Translations under genes and position numbers: made by a program
Notes under the pieces: model-generated
Databases searched by the model: none
What the model was told of the DNA's origin: nothing
The model's input: only the letters and a program-made list of their open reading frames with translations
NCBI RefSeq assembly: GCF_000024545.1
Contig: NC_013947.1
Span: forward strand, 6,448,001 to 6,512,000
Length of the DNA: 64,000 nucleotides
From: Stackebrandtia nassauensis DSM 44728
Lineage (GTDB): Bacteria > Actinomycetota > Actinomycetes > Mycobacteriales > Micromonosporaceae
Reading direction: 5' to 3'
Shown here: in pieces, positions 17,705-25,426 of the stretch
Numbering within the stretch: position 1 is the first letter of the stretch
Layout of the letters: each line of letters opens with the position of its first letter

Positions 17705-18609
17705 GGCGTCAGGGAATCCCGGGCGATGTCGGCGAGGTCCTCGACGTGGGCGATGCCCTCGGCTTCGGTGTCGTTGCCGTTGGTCAGGACGGTGAGGTAG
17801 ACCGGTTCGCCGTCGTGCGAGTCGATGACGCCCTCGCTGTGGGCCAGCCAGCCGTTGTCGCGGACGTCCCAGCCGTTCTTGAGCCAGGTGGTCTCGCCGT
17901 CGTTGGCGGCGGCGGTGACGCCCCAGGCCTGGGCGGGTTCGACGTCGCTCATGAGGTCCTCGACGACCCGGTGACTTTCGGGGGTCAGCAGCTCGGCTTC
18001 GAAGGCGGTGGTGAGGATCCGGGTCTGGTCGGCGGCGGTGGTCTCGTCGGTCCCCCAGCCGGGCGCGTCGACGCAGACGCCGGTGCCGCCGGGGATGTCG
18101 ACCGGTTCGGACTCGGCCGCCAGCAGTTCGCACAGTTCGCTGGTGGCCTCGTTGTCGCTTTCGGTGATCATGCGTTCGGCGAGCGCGAGTTCCTTGGGCG
18201 GCAGGGTTTCGTCCTGGCGGGTGGCGAGCCAGCGGACCAGGATCTCGACCTTGACGACGCTGGCGGTCTCGTAGCGGGTGTCGGCGCCGTAGTCGAGGGT
18301 GGTGTCGCCGTGGCGCAGGGACACCGAGGCGATGAGGCCGGGGTGCTGCCGGACGTACGCGTCGAGGGTGTCGGTCAGGGTCGTCCGCTGTTCCGTGGTG
18401 GAGGGGGTGTCGTCGCCGGTGCTGTCGTTGGCTTTGGCGGCCGATCCCGCCTGGCACGCGGACAGGGCGAGGGTCGCGGCGGCGAGGCTTGCCAGGGCTG
18501 CCGCGACATAGGGGCGGAAATGTCGGTTACGAGGGGAAATGTCGCACCTCGACGGGTGTGTGGGGGTTCGATCACCCGCGACGATACGGGCAGATACCGG
18601 GTTCGCCAA
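17701..18609 (-). CDS. class A beta-lactamase-like serine hydrolase lipoprotein
   Basis: A 302-residue protein with an N-terminal signal and lipobox LALSAC (lipidated Cys52). The fold motifs are SVVK (Ser117, Lys120) and SDN (151-153); the KTG box appears as LKNG, so activity against beta-lactams is uncertain. An Asp/Ser/Thr linker follows the lipid anchor. It could be a beta-lactamase, an endopeptidase or another penicillin-interacting enzyme at the outer face of the membrane. The TTG start at 18609 is the only usual start upstream of the signal sequence in this frame and has no good ribosome site, so the N-terminus is uncertain. It overlaps the YhgE gene by four bases tail to tail. Confidence 0.72.
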   Translation of the reverse strand: MANPVSARIVAGDRTPTHPSRCDISPRNRHFRPYVAAALASLAAATLALSACQAGSAAKANDSTGDDTPSTTEQRTTLTDTLDAYVRQHPGLIASVSLRHGDTTLDYGADTRYETASVVKVEILVRWLATRQDETLPPKELALAERMITESDNEATSELCELLAAESEPVDIPGGTGVCVDAPGWGTDETTAADQTRILTTAFEAELLTPESHRVVEDLMSDVEPAQAWGVTAAANDGETTWLKNGWDVRDNGWLAHSEGVIDSHDGEPVYLTVLTNGNDTEAEGIAHVEDLADIARDSLTP

Positions 18610-19225
18610 GTGATCGACCGCGGGCGTGTGAGTTCATCGACAGTCGGTGGTGGGCCATTCACGCGCGGACAGACCGGAAAGTTCAACCGTTTCGCCTGAA
18701 CGTCCGACACGACCGGTTGAGTACCCATCACCCAACCGTCACACACAGTGATCATGGGTACTTCGGAGTAACAGTAATGATTGTCAATTTACCGATAATT
18801 GAGACAACACTGTAGAAATCTTGTTGACGCAGGTAGACTCGCGGCAATCCGTGAATAGCGATGAGAATTTCGGGGCAATTCGTCGCATGTGAACCTCAGT
18901 GGAGTGTCTAAATCGGGCGCTCAGCATTATCACGCAGGGTTACATTTTTCCAGGTTTCTGTCGGGTATCTGACAGAAAATTCGCAGGCGGAAAGCATTGA
19001 CGCCCAAGGGAAACCGCAGGCAAAATTCTTACGCGGGAGGTCGTCGCACCTTCGAAGCACCGGTCGGTTGACTCCGTGCCCCGGCCGTCGCTTTCGATCA
19101 GCACCCAATCAGGGTGTTGGGAGTGGCGACCTCCCGACCAATCTTCGGGGCAATCGACGACTTTCTTGTCGCCGCATCAGGAATCCATCAGCTCTTTCAG
19201 CGCATTCGTCGGCATTGGCCTGCGA
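18610..19225. other. gene-poor, relatively AT-rich intergenic region
   Basis: No convincing protein gene is visible in about 600 bases. The middle (18770-19060) is clearly richer in A and T than its surroundings. Inverted repeats are present: AGTACCCAT (18720-18728) with ATGGGTACT (18754-18762); GGGAGGTCG (19035-19043) with CGACCTCCC (19127-19135), enclosing CACCC/GGGTG. The region could hold the promoter of the beta-lactamase-like gene, a structured RNA or a remnant of transferred DNA; the sequence does not decide. Confidence 0.5.
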
Positions 19226-19271
19226 TGTCAACTTGAGTTGACGGAAGTGAGGTTGTCAATGTAGGTTGACA
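19226..19271 (+). promoter_or_regulatory. promoter with two tandem GTCAA-N6-TTGAC operators
   Basis: Two dyads of the form GTCAA-N6-TTGAC lie at 19227-19242 and 19255-19270, centres 28 bases apart. TTGACG (19238-19243), an 18-base spacer and TAGGTT (19262-19267) form a good promoter, so the dyads cover its -35 and -10. This arrangement suits cooperative repression of the DUF998 gene. No regulator gene is adjacent. Confidence 0.6.
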
Positions 19272-19311
19272 GGACTCGTGTGAAACCACTGCTCCGCAAG
19301 GGAGAACGACG

Positions 19312-20010
19312 ATGTCCGTCACCACGCCCCCCACCGCTGTCGCCGCCCCGCCACCCGCTCAGCGTCCCCGCCGCACCCGTCGGTTGTGGACCGGGATCGT
19401 CGCCGGACCGCTGTTCCTCGCGGTGGCGATCGTCGCCGGGTTCACCAGGGAGGACTACGATCCGGCCCGGCATCCGGTCAGTTCGCTGTCGATCGGGCCG
19501 GGCGGGTGGGTTCAGATCGCCAACTTCATCGTCGCGGGGCTGCTCACGCTGGTCTTCGCCGTGCGGCTGCGGGCCGGGCTGAAGGCGTCCGGCAGGCGGA
19601 CGTTCGCCGGGCCGCTGTTGATCGGCGTCTGGGCGGTGGGGCTCCTCGGGGCCGGGGTGTTCGTGGGCGACCCCATCAGCGGGTACCCCGCCGGTACTCC
19701 CGCCACCGGGATTCACACCTGGCACGGCCAGCTTCACGACGTCCCGTTCTCGGCCGCCGGTTTCCTGGCGATGACCGCCGCGTGCCTGGTGTTCGCCTTC
19801 CGCTTCGCGACCTGGCGACAGTTCGGGTGGGCCGGGTACTCCGGCCTCAGTGGACTCCTGGTCGCCGTCGGAATCGTCCTGTCCTCCGCCGGATTCGCGC
19901 AGGGCGATCTGGTCGACATCGCCGGGCTGTTGCAGCGCGCGACCGTGGCCGTCGGCCTGGCCTGGCTGACCGCGCTGGCGGTTCACGTGCGGAACTGTGG
20001 GCGTCGCTGA
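19312..20010 (+). CDS. DUF998-family membrane protein
   Basis: A 232-residue integral membrane protein with six to seven predicted helices, starting with LWTGIVAGPLFLAVAIVAGF (25-45). The motif YDPARHPVSSLSIGPGGWVQIANFIVAG is typical of DUF998 proteins, and the internal loop DPISGYPAG...HGQLHDVPF contains conserved charged residues between helices. Function of the family is unknown. GGGAG lies seven to eight bases before the ATG. It is preceded by a promoter with two dyad operators, so it appears tightly regulated. The GNAT array starts 56 bases downstream. Confidence 0.8.
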   Translation: MSVTTPPTAVAAPPPAQRPRRTRRLWTGIVAGPLFLAVAIVAGFTREDYDPARHPVSSLSIGPGGWVQIANFIVAGLLTLVFAVRLRAGLKASGRRTFAGPLLIGVWAVGLLGAGVFVGDPISGYPAGTPATGIHTWHGQLHDVPFSAAGFLAMTAACLVFAFRFATWRQFGWAGYSGLSGLLVAVGIVLSSAGFAQGDLVDIAGLLQRATVAVGLAWLTALAVHVRNCGRR

Positions 20011-20066
20011 CACGCTTCGCGATAAATCGGTAGCCCAAGATCGACGTCTGCGGGCAAACTGCCGGT

Positions 20067-21092
20067 ATGACAGATATTGAGATCACAGTGCTCGATCCGC
20101 TCGAGCCCGACGACGTCGACGGGGCGATGGAAACCGCCGAACTGTCGATCCGTGAGGATGTTCCCGACTTTCCCGCGTTGAGCCGTGCGGAGTTCATCGT
20201 CCGCATGACCCGGCGGTCCAAGTCCCACCGCAAGCATCGCTTGATCGCCAAGGTGGACGGCACGGTTGTGGGCTACGCGAGTCTGCACATCCCGTTGCTG
20301 GAGAACAGGCACCTCATCGAGTTCGAACTGGAGGTGCGACCGGATCACCGGCGGCGTGGTATCGGCTCGGCGTTGCTCGCCGAGATCGAGCGCTACGCGC
20401 GGGCTGACGACCGCACCACCTTGCTCGTCTACATTCCCGACACGATTGATGGCAGGCCGCAGCTGCCGCACAACGGGCAGCACTTCGCGGCCAAGCAGGG
20501 TTTTGAGAAGAAGTCACAGGAGATCCGGCGCGCCGCCGACCTGACCGAGGTCGACGACGCCGCCTTGGACGAGTTGCTGGCGAAGTCCTGGACGAAGGCC
20601 GAGGGCTACGAGTTGATCCAGTGGATCAACGACTCGCCCGACGACGTCGTCGAGGCGCTGGCATACCTGGACAGCCGGTTGGTGACGGACTCTCCGATGG
20701 GCGACCTCAACTTCGAGGCCCCCAAGACCGATGTGGCCCGGATCCGGGAGCGGGAGTCGGACGGCAGGACGGCGGGCATCCTGCGCATCGCCACGGCGTT
20801 GCGACACAAGGAAAGCGGCACGGTGGCGGGCTGGACCGACATCGTGGTGGACCCGGGAGACGAGGACAACTGCTGGCAGGGCATCACCATTGTGGACCCT
20901 GACCACCGGGGTCACCGGCTCGGCACCATCCTCAAGATCGAGAACCATCGGCATGTCCTGCGTTACCGGCCGCGGATGCGGTACGTGACGACCTGGAACG
21001 CCGAGGCGAACGACTTCATGATCAACATCAACGAGGCCGTCGGCTATCGCGCCAGAGAGCGCTGGCTGGCCCTCGAGAAGGACCTCAAATAG
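20067..21092 (+). CDS. two-domain GNAT acetyltransferase, array copy 1
   Basis: A 341-residue protein with two GNAT folds in tandem, the architecture of mycothiol synthase-like enzymes. The N-terminal domain has the acetyl-CoA pyrophosphate loop RRRGIG (95-100); the C-terminal domain has RGHRLG (about 281-286). The linker contains the array-wide block KSWTKAEGYELIQW. GNAT enzymes transfer acetyl groups from acetyl-CoA to amines; the acceptor is unknown. It is the most divergent N-terminus of the five (EITVLDPLEPDDVDG). No clear ribosome site precedes the ATG. It is likely co-transcribed with copy 2. Confidence 0.8.
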   Translation: MTDIEITVLDPLEPDDVDGAMETAELSIREDVPDFPALSRAEFIVRMTRRSKSHRKHRLIAKVDGTVVGYASLHIPLLENRHLIEFELEVRPDHRRRGIGSALLAEIERYARADDRTTLLVYIPDTIDGRPQLPHNGQHFAAKQGFEKKSQEIRRAADLTEVDDAALDELLAKSWTKAEGYELIQWINDSPDDVVEALAYLDSRLVTDSPMGDLNFEAPKTDVARIRERESDGRTAGILRIATALRHKESGTVAGWTDIVVDPGDEDNCWQGITIVDPDHRGHRLGTILKIENHRHVLRYRPRMRYVTTWNAEANDFMININEAVGYRARERWLALEKDLK

Positions 21093-21128
21093 TTTGCGAG
21101 GTCCCCATAGAACTGGGAGACTGTCCAC

Positions 21129-22142
21129 ATGGGCATTGAACTTATCGACGTCAACGACGCTGCCGCCGTAGAGCAGTTGCTCGACGTCAGACTCGCGGCT
21201 CACCAGGCCGACGAGCCGGACAATCCGGCGCCGTGCCGGGTGCACTTCCGGGTCAGCGTCGCGCAGCCCTCCGACGACGAGGAGATCCGTTTCTTCGGGG
21301 TGCGCGCCGACGATCGCGTCGTCGGTTACGCGGCGCTGCACTTCCCGATCAAGGACAACCTGCACTTCGCCTACGCCGACGTGTTCGTCCATCCTGAGCA
21401 TCGGCGACAGGGCCTCGGACGCTCCCTCGTGGAGCATGTCAAGACGGTGACCCGCGACGCCGGACGCAAGAACATCAACATCGATGTGGTCGGCGTCTGG
21501 GAGAACGGGCCGAAGCGTTTCGAGGGCGGGCGCGCCCTGCTGGAGTCGTGCGGTTTCAAGGTCGCGCTGACCTCGGTGAACCGGCACGCCGACATCACGG
21601 CGCTCGACCCGGCCGAGGAGCAGCGGCTGCTCGACGAGTCGCTGGCCAAGTCGGCCGAGTACGAGACGATCGCGTGGCACCACCGGGTTCCGGAGGAGCT
21701 GCTGCCGCCGCTGGCACAGCTGAACAGCATCTTCCTGAGCCAGGCGCCGCTGGGCGATCTGGCACTGGAGGAGGAGAAGCTGGACGCCGACCGGATGCGC
21801 AAGTCCGGGGAGCGTTCCATCGCGCGCGGCATCGAGGTGATGGGCGTCGTGGCCCGCCGCAAGGGCAGCACCGAGCTGGCGGCCACGTCCGTCATCGGGG
21901 TGCCCACCGAGCCCGGCGACGTCGGGCACCAGTGGATCACCCTTGTGGACCCGGCGCACCGGGGCCACCGGCTGGGCATGCGCGTGAAGGTGGAGAACCT
22001 GCGGCAGCTGCGGGTGGTGCGGCCGAAGGTGACGCGCATCTGCACCGACAACGCCGACTCCAACGCGCACATGATCGCCATCAACGAGGCGCTCGGCTTC
22101 AAGGCCGTCGACGCCCTGTACGAGTACCAGGCAGACGTCTGA
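21129..22142 (+). CDS. two-domain GNAT acetyltransferase, array copy 2
   Basis: A 337-residue paralogue with the N-terminal acetyl-CoA loop RRQGLG and C-terminal loop RGHRLG. The KSAEYETIAWHH linker replaces the KAEGYEL block of copies 1, 3 and 4, so this member has diverged in the inter-domain groove. GGGAG precedes the ATG, and only 36 bases separate it from copy 1. A terminator follows, making copies 1 and 2 one transcription unit. Confidence 0.8.
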   Translation: MGIELIDVNDAAAVEQLLDVRLAAHQADEPDNPAPCRVHFRVSVAQPSDDEEIRFFGVRADDRVVGYAALHFPIKDNLHFAYADVFVHPEHRRQGLGRSLVEHVKTVTRDAGRKNINIDVVGVWENGPKRFEGGRALLESCGFKVALTSVNRHADITALDPAEEQRLLDESLAKSAEYETIAWHHRVPEELLPPLAQLNSIFLSQAPLGDLALEEEKLDADRMRKSGERSIARGIEVMGVVARRKGSTELAATSVIGVPTEPGDVGHQWITLVDPAHRGHRLGMRVKVENLRQLRVVRPKVTRICTDNADSNAHMIAINEALGFKAVDALYEYQADV

Positions 22143-22180
22143 GTGACGTCGCTCTAAGACCTATCCATTCTCGGGTAGTT

Positions 22181-22233
22181 CCCGCCGACTGAACACTGGA
22201 ATCGTGATCTTCCGTGGCTGGTCGGCGGGTTTT
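22181..22233 (+). terminator. terminator inside the GNAT array
   Basis: CCCGCCGAC (22181-22189) pairs with GTCGGCGGG (22221-22229); the long loop can itself pair (CAC with GTG and GGAA with TTCC around a bulge). TTTTCG follows. It splits the array into copies 1-2 and copies 3-5. Confidence 0.65.
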
Positions 22234-22247
22234 CGTTTGCACTCGAC

Positions 22248-22279
22248 GCAAGATGATGTCATGATGGCGTCATTCTTGC
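22248..22279 (+). promoter_or_regulatory. imperfect dyad ahead of GNAT copy 3
   Basis: GCAAGA (22248-22253) and TCTTGC (22274-22279) are exact complements around a core of overlapping GATG/TCAT repeats. The position, between the terminator and the ribosome site (GGGAG, spacing about seven) of copy 3, suits an operator or promoter. Support is modest. Confidence 0.35.
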
Positions 22280-22300
22280 ACCCCAGTCACGGGAGACTTC

Positions 22301-23320
22301 ATGGACATCAGCAAGCTTCACCCCGAGGACACCGCCGCGATCGACGAGCTGTGGGAGATGTGGCGACTAGGCGTGGAACGGGACACCGCGTCACCAAAGC
22401 TGCGGACGTACTCCAAGACGATATTCCTGGCCCAGCTGGGCAACATCCATCCCGACGAGCACAACGAGTTCCGGGTGGCACGGGTCGACGGCCGGATCGT
22501 CGGCTTCGTTCAGATCGGCGTGCCGTTGCGGGACAACAAACACGCCGCCCACATCCACGGCACCGTCCACCCGGAATACCGACGGCGCGGCATCGGCACG
22601 GCGCTGCTGACGCAGGCCACCCAGTCGAGCCGGGACCAGGGACGGACGCTTCAGACCTCCAACACCCTCGAAACGCTGCCGGACGGTCCACTGTGTGACC
22701 ACGCGGGGCGGGATTTCCTGCTGCACCACGGTTTCGCGGTCGGCCTGCCCATGCGGCTGCGCGCCCTGAGGCTGAGCGACAGCGAGGGCGAGATCGAGCG
22801 GGAACTGCTGGACGAGTCCTGGCCGAAGGCCGAGGGCTACGAGCTGGTGCAGTGGACCGGCGCCACCCCGGCCGAGCACGTCGACGGCGCCGCCGCGCTG
22901 GCCAGCCGCCTGATGTCCGACGTGCCCCAGGGTGACCTGGACTTCGAGGAGGTCATCTTCGACGCGGAACGGTACCTGCGCAAAGAATCCGTGGACTTCC
23001 AGAGTGGCTGGGACTTCACCTGCACCTACGTGCGGCACGTCGAGTCCGGGGAGTTGGTCGCCCACAGTGTCATCGCCGTGAGCAGCGACCACCCCAGCGT
23101 CGGCAACCAGTGGATCACGCTGGTGCACCCCGACCACAGGGGACACCGGCTGGGAATGATCGTGAAGGTCGAGAACCATCGGCTGCTGCGCCGCACCAAA
23201 CCCGAGGTCACCTGGATCAAGACCGGCAACGCCGAGTCCAACGAGCACATGGTGGCCATCAACGAACAGCTCGGGTTCACCGAGCTCTGCCGGTACATCG
23301 CCTTCCAGCGCGAGATCTGA
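22301..23320 (+). CDS. two-domain GNAT acetyltransferase, array copy 3
   Basis: A 339-residue paralogue with RRRGIG in the first domain and RGHRLG in the second. It shares MDISKLHPEDTAAIDELWEM with copy 4 and the linker DESWPKAEGYELVQWTGATP exactly with copy 4, marking a recent duplication. It also carries DHAGRDFLLHHGFAVG, matching copies 4 and 5. GGGAG precedes the ATG. It is the first gene of the second unit of the array. Confidence 0.8.
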   Translation: MDISKLHPEDTAAIDELWEMWRLGVERDTASPKLRTYSKTIFLAQLGNIHPDEHNEFRVARVDGRIVGFVQIGVPLRDNKHAAHIHGTVHPEYRRRGIGTALLTQATQSSRDQGRTLQTSNTLETLPDGPLCDHAGRDFLLHHGFAVGLPMRLRALRLSDSEGEIERELLDESWPKAEGYELVQWTGATPAEHVDGAAALASRLMSDVPQGDLDFEEVIFDAERYLRKESVDFQSGWDFTCTYVRHVESGELVAHSVIAVSSDHPSVGNQWITLVHPDHRGHRLGMIVKVENHRLLRRTKPEVTWIKTGNAESNEHMVAINEQLGFTELCRYIAFQREI

Positions 23321-23332
23321 GGAGTGACCCCA

Positions 23333-24349
23333 ATGGATATAACGAGACTTCGTCCCGAGGACACCGCGGCCGTCGACGAACTGTGGGACATGTGGAGGGT
23401 CGCCAGGAAACACGACTGTCCGGAGTTCCAGAGGCCGTTCTCGAAGGCGATCTTCCTCGCCGACCTCAACGAGATCAATCCCGAGGAACGGCACGAGTGG
23501 CGCGTGGCCAGGATCGACGGCCGAATCGTCGGTAGCGTCCACATCGGCATGTTTCTGGGGGACAACGAACACCTCCTGTCCACCGACATCTCGGTACACC
23601 CCGGGTTCCGGCGCCGGGGCGTGGGCACCGCGCTGCTGGACGCGGCGACCCGAGCCGGACGCGAGGCCGGACGCACGGTCCTGTCCGCCGCAGCCGCCGA
23701 GCCGCTGCCGGGCGGGCTGGCCCGTACCACCGACGGCCGGGATTTCCTGCTCCACCACGGTTTCAAGGTCGGCAACACCGTTCGTTCCCGGATCCTCGAG
23801 CTGAGCTCGATCGAGGGCGCTGTCGAGCGGGAACTGCTCGACGAGTCCTGGCCGAAGGCCGAGGGATACGAACTGGTGCAGTGGACCGGTGCCACGCCGA
23901 GCGAACACGCCGCCGGAGCCGCCGCGCTGGCCAGCCGTCTGGTGTCCGATGTGCCCTTCGGTGACCTGGACATCGAGGAGGTCACCTACGACACCGACAG
24001 ATACCTGCGCAAGGAGTCCATTGAGATGCGACGCGGGTTCGACTTCGCCTGCACCTACGTAAAGCACGTGGCCAGTGAGGAACTCGTCGCTCACAGTGTG
24101 ATCTCGGTGAACAGCGAAGCCCCGCAGTATGGTGGTCAGTGGATCACGCTGGTGCATCCCGATCACCGGGGTCATCGTTTGGGCATGATCGTCAAAATCG
24201 AGAATCACCGGCTGCTGCGCCGCACCCACCCGGGGGTCCGCTGGATCGAAACCGCCAATGCCGAGGTCAACTCGCACATGGTCGCGATCAACGAACGGCT
24301 CGGGTTCACCGAGCTGTTCCGGCACCTCGATTTCCAGCGAGAGATCTGA
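23333..24349 (+). CDS. two-domain GNAT acetyltransferase, array copy 4
   Basis: A 338-residue paralogue, the closest relative of copy 3. The acetyl-CoA loops are RRRGVG and RGHRLG. The ATG at 23333 is chosen because GAGGAG (23319-23324) has proper spacing and the product then starts MDITRLRPEDTA like its neighbours; the GTG at 23324 overlaps that site. The ribosome site overlaps the stop codon of copy 3, so translation is probably coupled. Confidence 0.8.
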   Translation: MDITRLRPEDTAAVDELWDMWRVARKHDCPEFQRPFSKAIFLADLNEINPEERHEWRVARIDGRIVGSVHIGMFLGDNEHLLSTDISVHPGFRRRGVGTALLDAATRAGREAGRTVLSAAAAEPLPGGLARTTDGRDFLLHHGFKVGNTVRSRILELSSIEGAVERELLDESWPKAEGYELVQWTGATPSEHAAGAAALASRLVSDVPFGDLDIEEVTYDTDRYLRKESIEMRRGFDFACTYVKHVASEELVAHSVISVNSEAPQYGGQWITLVHPDHRGHRLGMIVKIENHRLLRRTHPGVRWIETANAEVNSHMVAINERLGFTELFRHLDFQREI

Positions 24350-24363
24350 CGCAGGAGGCGACA

Positions 24364-25377
24364 GTGGACATCACCCGACTGCTCCCCGAGGACACCCCGA
24401 TGATGGACGCCTTCTGGGAGCTGTACACCGATGTCTTCGAACACGATCAGCCCGGATCGCCTCCAGCGCAACGCAAGTCGGCCGAGGTCGACATCGCGAA
24501 CCTGCGGTCCGACATGCGGCAGGAGTACCACCTGGCGCATGTCAACCAGCAGCTCGCCGGTTACGTCCGGTTGCTGTTCCCGTTGCTGGACAACAAGCAC
24601 TTCATGTACGTCAACGGTTGCGTCCGTCCCGAACACCGCCGCCGCGGCGTCGGCTCCGAGCTGTTGGAGCTGGCGCTGCGGCGCGGGCGCTCGTGCGGCC
24701 GCGTCACGATCGGCGCCCACACCAGCGAACCGCTGCCCGGCGGTCCCTACCGCTCGACCTCGGGTCGGGATTTTCTGCGTGCCAAGGGTTTCGACCTCGC
24801 CCACTCGATGCGGGACTTCAGCGTCGATCTGGAGAACATCAAGGAGAAGATCGAGGAGGACCTGGTCGACGAGTTCCTGCCGCACGCGTGGGAGTACGAA
24901 CTGCTCAGCTGGTCCGGCCCGACACCCGAGGAGCACCTTCCCGCCGTGACGGCGCTGGCCAACCGGTTCGTGTCCGAGGTGCCGCTCGGCGATCTGGCGC
25001 TGGAGGACAAGAACATCGACGTGGAGCGGCAGCGCGCCGCCGAGTCCCTGGACGCGGTGCGGGGCCGCACGAACGTCAGCGCCTACGCCCGGCACCCGGC
25101 CAGCGGCGAGCTGGTCGCGCACAGCGTCATCTCCGTCGACGACGAGTCGCCCGAGTTCGCCCACCAGCAGGTGACGCTGGTCCACCCCGAGCACCGGGGG
25201 CACCGGCTGGGGACGCTGGTCAAGATTGAAAGCCACCGGCTGCTGCGGCGCGAGTTCCCCGGGGTGCGGACGCTGTTCACGTCCGTGGCCGAGGTCAACA
25301 CCCACATGCTGGCGATCAACGAGCGGCTCGGCTTCGTCGAGGTCGACCGGCAGCTCGACTTCCAGCGAACTATCTGA
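24364..25377 (+). CDS. two-domain GNAT acetyltransferase, array copy 5
   Basis: A 337-residue paralogue starting at GTG 24364 after AGGAGG, 14 bases downstream of copy 4. Loops are RRRGVG and RGHRLG. The linker (DEFLPHAWEYELLSWSGPTPEEH) is diverged from copies 3 and 4 but clearly homologous. It ends the array; the phenylacetate gene after it has its own dyad-containing upstream region. Confidence 0.8.
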   Translation: MDITRLLPEDTPMMDAFWELYTDVFEHDQPGSPPAQRKSAEVDIANLRSDMRQEYHLAHVNQQLAGYVRLLFPLLDNKHFMYVNGCVRPEHRRRGVGSELLELALRRGRSCGRVTIGAHTSEPLPGGPYRSTSGRDFLRAKGFDLAHSMRDFSVDLENIKEKIEEDLVDEFLPHAWEYELLSWSGPTPEEHLPAVTALANRFVSEVPLGDLALEDKNIDVERQRAAESLDAVRGRTNVSAYARHPASGELVAHSVISVDDESPEFAHQQVTLVHPEHRGHRLGTLVKIESHRLLRREFPGVRTLFTSVAEVNTHMLAINERLGFVEVDRQLDFQRTI

Positions 25378-25384
25378 CACCCCC

Positions 25385-25426
25385 GTGTTACACACCGCCG
25401 ACAACCCGTCCGGCATCATGTAACAC
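25385..25426. promoter_or_regulatory. inverted GTGTTACA repeats abutting paaN
   Basis: GTGTTACA (25385-25392) and its exact complement TGTAACAC (25419-25426) are separated by 26 bases, and the second touches the ATG. Binding there would block both transcription and the start codon. PaaR-type TetR repressors control such genes in other bacteria, but none is encoded nearby, so the link is a guess. Confidence 0.45.

Noticed and set aside
18489-18815. Possible small gene in the 18.6 kb region
   Set aside because: It overlaps the lipoprotein signal region, lacks a ribosome site and has no recognisable composition or motif.
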